Origin: Galaxea fascicularis
Lineage: Eukaryota; Cnidaria; Anthozoa; Scleractinia; Euphylliidae
Assembly (NCBI GenBank): GCA_948470475.1
Contig: OX419346.1
Location: forward strand, 6,590,684 to 6,654,683
Length of the DNA stretch: 64,000 bases
Direction: 5' to 3'
Shown here: positions 12,701 through 25,200 of the stretch, piece after piece
Layout of the letters: every line of letters starts with the position of its first letter
Position numbering within the stretch: position 1 is the first letter of the stretch
Notes under the pieces: generated by a model
Seen by the model: the letters and a program-made list of their open reading frames with translations, nothing else
What the model was told of the DNA's origin: nothing
Databases searched by the model: none
Position numbers and translations under genes: made by a program

Positions 12701-15700
12701 CATTTTACGGTCGCTTTTATACATGCCTCTTTGACAATTTATCTGTTCATCCATGGATGTACTGCCGTCTGATGGCAGAGTCCCACACGTTACGTTGCTG
12801 GTTTCATATGGCTTATTACACTTAGCTTGCATACGTTCCTACATCGCAGAGTGGGCCTTCCATTGGTACAATTCTACTCCCTCACTTCTGCTGCTTGACT
12901 GCCAATCCGTTAGGTAAGGAAGTGTAAAGCTTGAGAGATTTCGCTTAGAGTGTCTAAGTGAACTGAAAGCCACTTCTTGCAGCTGTGAGACCAGTCTGTT
13001 ATTTTGGGTATACACACCAGAGACTAGCGTCTGAGGACCACAACAGCAAGTTTATCTTAGTAGTACAGTACTAGTCTGTAGTCGTTTGTAGTCACTTCGG
13101 TCACCGTTAGCCTTTTGATGATTGTGGTCACGCATTTCCTGGGGTTCCTTTGTCTCCTTTCCAGCAATAGGAGAGTTCTCTCCTCAGTCCATATAGGGAG
13201 TGGAGACCTCTAGGTCGGATGCTACCCTTACCAAGCGTTTTGTCTTATAGAATGAGCAGTTCGTCCAGCTCTCCATAAAAATCTGCATGTCAATGCTTCT
13301 AGTCACAATGACGTTACCGCCAGTAAAGCCCATCCGTCCAACTGCTTGCTTTCTCAAGTGACGATGTCCTCGGTTGATGACTCTAACAGTGCAGCCTTAA
13401 AACCGGTTCCTCCAAGAGCTTTTTCACACTATCGTGACTCTTGCAACAATCAGTTGAGAGGTGAACTGCTCAAACTGTACTTAGTGGCGATTTGTTAAGA
13501 GTCTTTTTATAGCTGAGTGCAGCAAGTCTTTTTACCCTTGAGTATGTACTCCGGATTTCAAGTGGCGGGATGATCGAATGTTTTTTGGGGTTTTGAAATT
13601 TTCGATCCCCGGATTTTTTTGGCAAGTATTTTTAAGTGGGGATTTTTTTTGGTCATTCAAACACACTCAATATTCCCAGTAGTGCCCTGGGCGTAGTGCC
13701 CGCGCATCCTCACCGGGTTTTTTGCGAATAAAGTTCGATCTTCTCTGGTTCGGACGCTGGGGGTTTCGGCACGGGATTTTTGGGGGGTTAATGTTCAGTC
13801 CAGGCAATTTGGGGTGGAGTGGGGTTTCCTGGGAATCCCGAAGGAATTTTTTTTTTTGGGGGGGGGGGGTTAAATTTGCCCTCATTCGATCATCCCCACT
13901 TGAAATTTTGCCACCTTTGGAAGACTTCGCACACAAATACAGCATACGAAGAACCTCGCTATCGCTATATGATCCATTTGGATCCCTACTTTTCAACTCA
14001 GTTCGCGTTTGGCACATGGAATTCGTTTTAATCTATCGAACTTATTCTTCGTTTTACAGAAATGATTTGGATGTCACTAATTAGTGATGCAAGTTTTACC
14101 TAGCTTCTTCAATACTTTCAGTGGCGAGGATTTCCCCTTCACATTTAGTCCGCCTGGTATTTTAATTGAAATGGTTGGCACCACTGTGACGTCTAACGAA
14201 GATCCAGCCTTCGCTTTTGGCCTCGGCTGATTCCAGTTGGAGTTAAAACTGATCTAAAGGTAACAGTAAGATGATTATGGAAATTATAAGATGTGTAAAA
14301 ACAGTGTAATTAAAAACAAAGGAAGGGACGAAGGAAGGAAAGGCAAGCACAGGAAAACATGTTTTTCTTTTTATCTTATTTTTTATTTGCCCTTTTTCTG
14401 GTTAAAATCAAGCACAGGGCTCTGTTGAAAACAGCCCTACTTAATCTCTAACCTCCTTATCCGTTATATAGCAACGTCGTCTGCTCCAACGACATTCGCC
14501 TCCAATCGCTATGCTTCCACTGGCGGAAACTGATTGATAAACACTTCCCTGAAAATAAACAGCCACGCTTTGCATTTGAGCCATTCTGTAATCTTAAAGC
14601 TGTTTAAGTTCAGGGGTCCAGGGGAAAGACAATAGAAGTCCAAGGGCAAGAGGTGCGCAAGCACGTTTTGATATACGCCATATTGGTTATGCTAATTTTC
14701 ACCTTAGAAAGCCTTAGAAATCAGTTAATCCAAGTAATCTCAGCTTCTTTTCAGTTTCTGAGTTTAAAAAGTGAGTGCTCAAAGCACCACAGCTCGCTTT
14801 AAGAGCATTAACTATGTTAACCCCGTGGCAAGAAGCGCTTAGAGCATTCTTTCCTTTCGAACATTAATTTTATAAATGTTGTCTTTCATTTAAGAAACTT
14901 TGGGCCAGATTCACAAAGCCCTCGCACTAAGTGAAGATATCTCCTAAGTATTGTTTTTCATAATTGTGCATCGTTTTGATATGCTAGAAAGCAATGCTTA
15001 GGATACATCTTAACTTACGAGGGCTTCGTAAATCTGGCCTCCGCTAACTAACATTTATAACTTGGCTAATACTTTTTTCCACATATAACCTCACTTTCCC
15101 AGAAGGTAAAAGAAACAGTTGTGACTTACATACGTTCAAAGTGAACTGTCACGAGCATGAGTTAATTTAAAAAGGTCTAGATGTTAAAAACATGAAACCA
15201 ATAAACTAAAAGTTTTCAGGTATGTTTGTGTGGCTTACACGAAGTGATTTATTATTTGTCCACGAGAGTCGAGGCCCTGTCGCGGGGTCTAGATAGGAAG
15301 CCACACATGTACGCATTGCGGACCTATATTTTTAGATTGTAAACAGCCCAAAATATTTGAGGGCAATTTTAGGTCGTATAAAGGACGTTCAGAAATGTGG
15401 TCAATTTTTAAAGGTGTCCTGTGCTTTTTTTTATTATTATTAATAATTATTACCGTTAAGGCAGCGGTTGCGCTTCCTGACAATTCCAAAAATATCCCAA
15501 GGGAAACTGGAATCGGTCCAAGACGTATGTACTTCGTACCTCCAAGCTGCCGCTTCAGCGTGGCACGGAAACTTCCACTATAAATAATGAAATAATACGA
15601 AAAAGTTAACAGCTTTCAGTAGGCCATGCCAGTCAAATTAAGGTTTGAACACATAACGTCAACAGCGTATGTTGGGAAATGACGTGCTTGGTTACCGGTG

Positions 15701-18700
15701 AACAGGAGAAAGGTGGGTCCAAACAACAGGCTAGACCAATCAGTACTGTCTTAAAATATGAGTGACAAGATCATGCTGGCTGCACGGCAGTGGCATCAAC
15801 TTCAGTTCAGATGATTGTGTCGTCTGACAATAAAGTTAAAGGAACAGTGTCACGGCTGGGCATGCGTACTAATTCATATTACTTTTGAGAGATTTTTTGA
15901 GCAGTCCGCTATCTTGAATTTTGCGCAAGGTTAGATCCATTGCAATATACTCAAGAATACGCACTGGAATAACCAATATTTTTTACTTTATGGTTTCTTT
16001 TTTGTTTGTTCTCGAACATAATTAACTGTGGTTGCGTGTTTCTCAATAATATGGGCGGTGAAGTCAGAGAAGATTCCACGACGGTAAGTTTCTTTCGAGC
16101 CGCGTATGAACGTGACAAAATTGACTTATGAATTTTTTTGTTTTGATGTGAAAGACGATTATAACTTACACCAAACATAATATACCTCGTAGGAAAGCTG
16201 AGCCTCGTGCTCGTGCAAGAGTACATGCTCTACCATAACGACAACAGGAACTAATCGGGGCTGTTGCAAAGCTGACTTTCATCGCCATTCGAGTGATAGA
16301 TGTCTTCCGAACTCGGAGTCACTCGAGTAGCCGCACTTGAGCTTCGAAGAGACCCACGACGAGAAAACAATGTTGTCTAAGTTAATTCGTCGCTGTCCTC
16401 TTTTCCAAACCCTATCACACTCCTTTTTTGACGAGATTCGCCTTCTTGCGCTCCCAGGAGGATGGCCGGCACGACCAGACATGGTAGCAGGTAAACAGAC
16501 TTCTCAAATCGGTCTCCAGGAAGAAGGATGTTAGAAATAAGTTAACAACTGTAAACTATAGATCCAGCTTCAAGAAAGCAATGCGCTTCTTGAGAGATTT
16601 CTGCACGGATGGCAATGATTTAGTACGATGTAAATCGATGATTTCGCTCGTCGACAGATTTGAAAAAAACTTGCCAGTTAAATCAAAATTTTCGAGCGTT
16701 ATTGCGCATGCGTCACTCTCATGACACTGTTCCTTTTAAGCCGTTGACTTTGTACAAAGGGCGTAAAATAATTCACCCACTGTTCGAAAAGAGTAAGGAT
16801 CATAGTTCCCAGTTCTGTACATGTGGTCCGTCCTCATACCCAGCCTAGGTTTGGGTTGAGGCTGGGTGGGAGGATGGTAACCTGTCCCTAGAGTCTGTTG
16901 GTCATGGAAATCTCCTCTGCCCAACTTTGCCTGGTGGACGACTGATGGTAAAGGCAATGATTTTCATTTGGTCTTCAGGAAATTGAAAGGTAATGTTGAG
17001 GTGTTGTTTCGTGATAGGGGATACGACCAATTACTTTTCTACGAGACTGCGTGACAACTAAAGATTAACTTGAATTGAAAGGAACGATCGAGTTGGTGTT
17101 GTCAACGATGTAAGAATGGATGTTTGCGTCGTCGGCTTATCAATGTGGCAAGTTTCGCGGTTACTTTGAGGCTGCCTGTTCATATAAAAATAAAGTTAAT
17201 TTAATTTAACACAGTAAAGTGAACTGAGGAAACCTTAATTTCCCAGAAATACTGATTTTCAAAGATGAGTACAGGCTTCCTCGTAGCACAAGCCCAAGAG
17301 ACGCATCTTCAAATTTTCCAAAGAAGCTCTTCTGGATGTCAAGAAAGACATTCAAACCAAGAGAATAGGACAGACGTGCCTCGATATTTGCGTTCAGAGA
17401 GGACAAAATCTGCGACAGAAAAATGTTTGAAAAACGTTACAGTGTTAACGGTATACGTAATGGCTACGCTAACGATATTACTAAACGGGAACAGTATATA
17501 ATTGTAAAGTGATAAATACGTCAAAAATGTGCTCTTTACGATTCGTTTTGAGACCACAACAAGAAAGTCGATAGATGAATTTGAACGATGCAAGCCAGGA
17601 ATCGCCCTCTTTGCTAACAAAGACCTATGTGTCTTTCAACTCTAAAGATCACCACGTACTGAACATTTGATCTTAACGATTTCAATTTGAAAATACTAAA
17701 TCAGTTGCTCCAGTAATATAAATGTAGCTAAACTAATATACCTTGTATGAAATAGAGCTAGGATTAAACTGTGGATTCCCTGTGGCTTTCCGATCTCTGT
17801 CTGATGAACGCCTGGTCCGTCTAAGATGACTTTGCAACTGGCTAATGTCAACAACTGTAGTTAATGATCCATTTCCATTCAATGTTGCCGAAATCACCTC
17901 CACTAAAGTAAATTCTTCATCTAAATGAACCTTAACTACCTGTAAAAATAAGAGAAATATGGAGAAATACTATAAGCCAGCGTCTTTCACTGGCACTGTT
18001 AAATCTAGTAACACGCGTAGCCGTATGCCAGGCGTGACGTTAATGTGATGCCAAATACATGGCAATTAATGTTCCAAACCCCAACCCTTTCGGTCGAACA
18101 CTCGTTCGCTCCGTTTATTGTATTGTCATCAAGTAAGTGTGAATTAAGGCTGGATTATGAATAACTATACTTTTTGGATCTCATATATACCTCTTACTAA
18201 CCGAGTTTGAGATCCGCACTGTAAGTTATGGACTGAGTTTTTTCGCGTTCGCTTAATATGGCCCAAGCGCGAAGCGCGAGGGCCATAAATCAACAGCAAA
18301 AACGAGGATCCGTAACTAACAGTACGGACCGAGAAAACAAGGCGCGCGCGAAAGGAAACTTTCAAATTTGACGGGCCGTACAGACAGAGTAGAAAACGGC
18401 CTGCAAATTGACCAATCACAGCGTGCGTACTAACTTTGAGATATATTAACGACTCTTCAAGTATGGTCATAGATCATGTAGGGACGTCGTTTGATCATTC
18501 TAAAATTTCTTGATACATTGTCGGAAATCAGTGTACTTACATGTATTGTTACATTTGTTAAAATTTGTTAAGTGAATGTGTGACGGATGTTACCGCGTGA
18601 CAGATTTCACAATATCAGTTTTCCATTTGTTAAAACAAGATCAGACTACCACGTGTTTTTCGAAGGGAATAATGCGGACTTGTGAGTTGTGAGAACCGAG

Positions 18701-19168
18701 AGATTAAAGGAACGTGGTTAACCAAAAGTGAATTGTCGTGGATTTCTTGGGCAAGGGAGCCATTCGCGATAACATTTGGAGTTTTCTGCTTTCGGATGGA
18801 GTTAAAGGTGAAGGCATAATTAAAATGGCATCCTAGAGTAAACGTCTCTTGTGATTACTGGTGAACCAACAATAACAACGATCTGGTACACGTTTTGCAG
18901 TACCTTGGCAATGAAGCCTTTACTTTCTCTTCCCACTATTGATTCGTTAACTGTAAGCTCTGGAACGTTTTCACTCGCTGGTGACATTATTAGTCCTGGG
19001 TTGTTGTCACCTCCGCTGCAAAATGCTGACTTAGTAAATCCTACTTTACTTTGTCTCAACCTGGTTGTCACATCCCAAAATAAAACAAAGAGTAATGACA
19101 ATGACAGTCACAATAAAGAAATAGCAATATTACGAGATCATCGTCAACTATTTCGGTCACGAAAATTC

Positions 19169-19204
<36 letters not shown>

Positions 19205-22200
19205 CTGCCGAAAGTATCCCTCACGTGCTGGTAAGCTGTTCTGCGCTGGCGCAGAATAAGTACCTCGCGCGTCATAATGCGGCCCTCAAGGTACTGTTCT
19301 GAGAAATGCTTAGAGAGCTTCAGCTCTCTGACACAGTACCACCGTGGTATTCTCCGGTCGTTCCCAATCCCATCTACGAGTCTTCCGTGGCCCAAGCGTA
19401 TTGGAATATCCCAGTCTTTGCAGTAAGTGAGCAAGTGAAGCCGAACAGAGTGGATGCGAGATTTATAGATCACGCGAAGAAGGGAGTCCAGGCGGTAGAA
19501 ATGAGCTGCCCGTGGACGGAGAACAGAGAAAAGAAACAAAAAGAGAAGACCACTAAGTAAGGCCCCCTCCGCTGGGAACTCAAGCAGCAGCTGCCAGGAT
19601 ATGACATTCGGCAGTATAACATCATCATAGATGTCCTAGGAGGGTGGTCCAGTAAGGTAGACAAGGCTATGAGGGAACTGTTCGGGGCTCGAGGAGAAGA
19701 GATTTTACTACGGAAGCAGAGAGCCGTCATCTCGCACACCTTGTACATTACCCGCACACTGAAAGTGATGTCTTGAGGATAGCAGAAGAGTGAACAGAGA
19801 CAATTTTAGTAATTTTAGTAATTTCAGCAACTAAGTCCTGAATATCCTCAAACTGATTGTGTAGCTTCCCGCAATTTTGTTTCCGCCACCTTGGCTTACC
19901 CATGATGATTAGCCGCTAACCTGTACCGTTACGAAGCTGTTGTGTTGTATGTAAATTCCCCTCGTTGCACGTTAAGATGGATGATGGCGAGTGTTTATTT
20001 CCATTTTTAATCATGCTAACAATCCACCTCTAATCCATGCGCCTTGATTACAAGCTTCGAAATTACGAGAAACGTCACGAGAAACCAGACCATGATCCGC
20101 GGTTGTACAACTTTGTAAAACGGCGGTGGGATTGGTCAGCGGAAAAATCGCGAAAAGCCTTTGACTTCCTTTGACTTCACAGTCGACTTTGTTGGGAAAA
20201 AGGTGCTGTTTCTCGCAGATGACGAAATCTTGGAAGTTAAGACTGTATGTGTACACAGAGGAACACTGGATGATAAGTCCAAAGCAATTCCGTATATATC
20301 GTGCGAGCGAAACTATCAGTTGTTTGCTAATACTATTTCATTTTACTATTTTGCTATTTCCCCTTTTTTTCTGTCCTAGAAAGGGGGTCCGGAAAGGAGG
20401 TCTAGAAAACGGGGTCTATGTTTTGTCTACCCGCTCATATGGCCGCGACGCGAGTTACCGAAAATGTTATTTATATGTACTAAATTTTGGCCCATACCGA
20501 AACTTCAGAGGAAAATAAGTTGCTTTTACTTGTAGTATCAATATCCTTGTCCGGCAAATTGAAAAAAAATGTTTCATGACTGCGAATATTTTCAATTTTT
20601 TTCTCGCGCCTACCATACATTTCTGTATAAAATCGGCGGTCATGTTTACAGCCCTTTTTTTGTGAAACCGCGTGACCGGAATTGTTGGCGGTGATCAGTG
20701 ACAAAATCGATAAACAGCTTGAAGTAATACTTTATAATTATCCTTCTGTTAGCTTGAGCAAAGCACTAGATAATAAACTCATCAAGCATAAGGTTGAAAA
20801 TATATGTCAACTTAGAACACATGTGTTGTCTTACCTTGTGAAGTTCACCTGAAAATTTTCGCTGCATCGCTGCAGTTTTGTTTCCAAGTAAACTGTATCC
20901 TCAGTCTTATTATGTATCGAAACCACTGTCTCAATAAACCCGTCGCTTGTATTGGATATTAGGGTATCGCCAGCCCTCGGAGTGGTTAGGTTATTCTGAA
21001 CGACTAAGTAATACGACAGTACTGTGATACCTCCGACGTCATAACTGTGGCCAAGGCATTTGTAGGTCGCTGTGGTAAAAAGGTGAAAGCAACCATTAGT
21101 TACATCAACAACAACAATTTGTTTATTTACAAATTCAAATGACAGGTATAACAGGCTTGTCCTGCAAATAGCCGCAAAGCTGGTCGAAACGGGACAAGAC
21201 GAGCACGAGAACCGTGGAAAAGACAAATATGCTGATAAAACGGAAAACTTAACTTCCCATAATAACGCAGATTTAATTAAGCTACGCAACAAAATTAAAT
21301 AAATTACATGACTTTTGTAATTTTCATTATCACTAATCAATCAATCAATCAATCAATCTGTCAATCAATCAATCAAGGTGTCAGGTCAGTCAGGCAGTCA
21401 GTCAGGTAATCAAGCCATAAGTAAACACACAATCAAGAAATCAAGAAAGCAGCTGATGAACTGAGGAGCTTGGTTGGTTTACAGACATGAACGAACTTAG
21501 TTCGTGAATAAGCTCTATAAAATACAAAACTTTTTGACCTGTCTACGAGAGTTCCACACTTTCTTAAAAGGCAAACGCCATCAATAGCTTTGTATCTCAC
21601 TGTCACTTTTTGTATTTTCCCTCCTCGTATTCTCATATTATTATTAGTATATACCTCTTTTGTTCCTCATTTTACAGGGTTTTTAATGCCTTGATATGAT
21701 AATATATGTATGTCTGCCCCGCCTACATTAGCGATTACTACCGGAGGCGCAGCTCATTTTCTTTTTCGTTATTACTAAATATTTTTTTTGTTGTTGTTGT
21801 AGTAATTTCATATCACAGGCGCTGTAATTTCCTATTTTCTCACCAGTTTGAATGACAATTATTCTGCTCTCATTCACTGTAACATTTCCAGCCATAAGAT
21901 CGTGTAAGTCCTGGTTATCCGGTTCATCCTCCAAAGTGGACTCATCCTCCACAGACTCCACCGAGGCCTCTTCTTTGAAGTCTGCATAATTAATTACTTC
22001 TTCTAATCCAGCAGGAGCACTTAGCATCACCTTAAAAGGGCCTATTTCAAAACAGTGGCGTTAAGTAAAGTAGATTCCCTCAGGTGCTCACGAAATGGTA
22101 GCGGTTAATGTACTTAACAAAATAGATTCCATGCTGCCGTGCGTCTGTTCAGTGACATAACACAGATGATGTCAAAATGTCGTGAGAACAAAAACGTGTG

Positions 22201-25200
22201 CTTCACTGTTGTTCCTTATCACATTTTGACACCTTCTGTGATATATTACTGAACAGACGCACGGCAACATGGAATCTATTTTATATGATAAAGAAACATT
22301 TTGTGACTCGTTTACTGGCGCTCGACTGAGACTGCTCGAGTTTGAGTCATTTTATACAAAGTAACCTGGTTCTGTTCTTCTTCTTGTTTTTGGAATTTAT
22401 CCACATCCTTGGCTAGACTTTTTTCTGTGTCTTCGTTCACCCAATCCGGTAAAATATCCCCTAACTTTTCAAAACTTTCAGCCATTTGTCCTCTAACAGA
22501 TCATAAGTATAATAATCAAAATGCATGCGTAATGCAGCTTATTATATAAAGATAAACATCACAGCGAAGTTTTATCACGCGGGCGACTTTGCTGCCCCTT
22601 TATCTGACTATACATTGTTTTACTTCAAGATTGTAAGTTGACCGAAACGTCGTTTTACAGAGCTGATCAAAAACCTAGGAGTATTTCTGCAGATAATGTA
22701 AATAACGGCTCTCCATTATACAACGATGCAACGATGCAAGACGAAGACAACTTAACAATCTTGAGGCTACCTACCGTCTATGAGTTCTTTGACAATTTTG
22801 TGCATAATTCCGCCAGCTTGAGGGCTGCATAGTACATCTCCCTTTTTAACATCGAGCTCCTTTGGTGCAACAAAGACACGCGCGGTCTTTTGTTGTTCTT
22901 CTAACATAATTGGGCATGCGTATATTATGGTAGTATTTGGCTGTACAATCTTTACATTCTTAGCAAGCAGCACGTTGACCAATCTCTGGGGATCTGTGTA
23001 GTCCACTTGAACTCTACCCCCAGGGCAACGAGTTTCATTCCAAGCTCTGCAGTGACCGTCTTCCTGTTGATCCAATATTACAATTCCTTCACGCCGTCAG
23101 GCATATTTGAAGAACATTTTAAACTATGATACGGCTCGTATATTGTAAATGCTGGGTATTTTCTAATCAATACCTCTTTATGTATGCATAGACCGGGATG
23201 TATGTCTGTATGTGTTTATAAATAGACCTAGTTGACTAATGAGAGGGCAGTTGTCTGGAGGCTTGGGCAGGCGACATTGTGTTCCACTGCCTATGCATAG
23301 AAATTTGGACCAAATGGTAAGTGTACTCAAGTTTTCCAGGGTTAATACGACGCTGCAGTGATTTCAAACGTGGGGTATTTTAATTATTTTTCCTTACTTC
23401 AGTTTTGTAGCACTTTTCCAGGTCATTGCACCTCTGACAGGATTCTGTTGTCGCTTTTCCACTTTTGTAGTTGCATTGCTTGTTTGCACAGTCCACAACC
23501 TACAAAAACCCAAGCAACCAAGTAAACAAACAGAGGAACAGTTATTTGGTCGGCATTTAGTTTATGTTCTGTGCTTTAGTTTCCGTGCTTATTTCCCTTA
23601 TCGACCAAGAACCTTCTAGCAAATACACGAGGGTTTCTCTAAGGAATGATCCAGATTTCATGCTCTTTTAGGTCATAATTAGTAAATCCTGGTTTGCATC
23701 CCTAGCGAATTCGAAAACACAGTCGGGCGTAACCGCAGGCATAAGCATGAGGAAATGCTAGTGTGCAGAATGCACTGAGGTGAAATTAGCATAAGCGTAA
23801 GAAAAAGAAACTGTTTCGCTTTTCTTGTCCTTGCTCTATGCTTATTTTATAAGGGCGAAATGGCGTAAAGAATTTAAGAATTTAAGAATTAGCCGTCTGC
23901 CATCTCGATTCAAGAGAAGCAGGGTTAGCGCAGTGGCGAGAGGGCTCGCCTTCCACCTGTAATGATGAGCGTGTAGTCCTGGATCACATATCCGGGACTG
24001 GGTTAGTTATAGTATATTGGCGGGAACGCCACTGTATAATTATGTGCAGCAGGTAATGTAACTAGTGTGGAACGTTGTATCATGTATCATGCGAGTAACG
24101 GTACTGCATCGTTATACCGTGTATATTTCAACATTAAACCACAAATGTGTCCCCGTAACGCGATTCCCGGACTCGTCGTCATAACTGCACTGTGTTTTTT
24201 GGTTCTCTACTCTGCTCCGAGAAGTTTTTCTCCTGGGACTCCTGTTTTCCCCTCTCTCCAAAAACCAACATTTGATTTGATTTGGTTTGAATTGAGAATT
24301 GTAAGGATTTCGAATTGTAAAGCTTATTATTGTAAGACGCATTTGATCACATTCAAATGCTAATCTGCGCCTAATAAGTAATAAGTTTTTTTTTTTTTCT
24401 AAACGGAGGTGACTCGCACTGCGAATAAAATGCCTTCCAAGTGTAAAATCGAGTAAACTTCTCAAACTACGAAGTAGGAACGAGAAACAAGACGACATAA
24501 GAATGACCTTCGCATGGGTGAAAATATAAAAACAATTCAGGCAATTGAAAAATTGAAGGCAAAAACCAGATCGCTGTCTAGGAACGTCATTTACAAAGTC
24601 AGTTACATCTAATCCAGTTTATGAATTTATCTGATTTAAAATTTCTCAAAAGCTAATCAAACGTCCCGTCATAAAATGAACACATCTGCTTGCATAAAAA
24701 AATAGGTACTTTTATCTTAATACTCATAATATTTGCACTATTTACCGATATGTCATCAGAGCAATTCCTTCCATCTCCCACTGTGTAGCAATGGTAGTAA
24801 AACCACCCAGGGCAGCTTATTTTTGGAGGCCCCTCAGCAAACCCTCCAAGGCAAGAACGGGAGCTTTCACACCAGCCACAATATGGATCAGTCACACAAT
24901 CAGTGCAGTTTTCGTACTTTCCGCAGTAGGAGTATGTGCAGCCACGACCCTGAAAAGAAAACAGTGGGCATCATACCATGAAAAATTTGTGTCAGAGCTC
25001 CTCTTGTTCCCAGAGTCTTCGCCCTTACTGCGCACGCTTGAACAAGGGGAACGAAGACTCTGGGCTCGAGAGTGGTATCAGAACGGCAACTGCTTTAGCG
25101 CACTAGGCATTAGTTATACCTGACTTAAAATTAACAATAACCAGGGACCTTGAACCAAGGACCTGTTTTGAGTGACTTGCATGGGCGTGAGACTGGTCGT

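Noticed and set aside
13667..14084. Opposing 116- and 120-codon ORFs
   Set aside because: Low-complexity G/T-rich repeat with long G and T runs. The two readings are composition artefacts and neither resembles a protein family.
16279..16534. Small ORF pair ([17 protein letters not shown] on minus, others on plus)
   Set aside because: Both strands are open, no domain and no matching splice phase to the host gene. It could be an old gene fragment, but that cannot be supported.
19144..19539. 131-codon minus ORF over the AAT repeat and retroelement fragment
   Set aside because: Antisense shadow of the plus-strand LINE fragment, plus a poly-Leu run made by (AAT)n.
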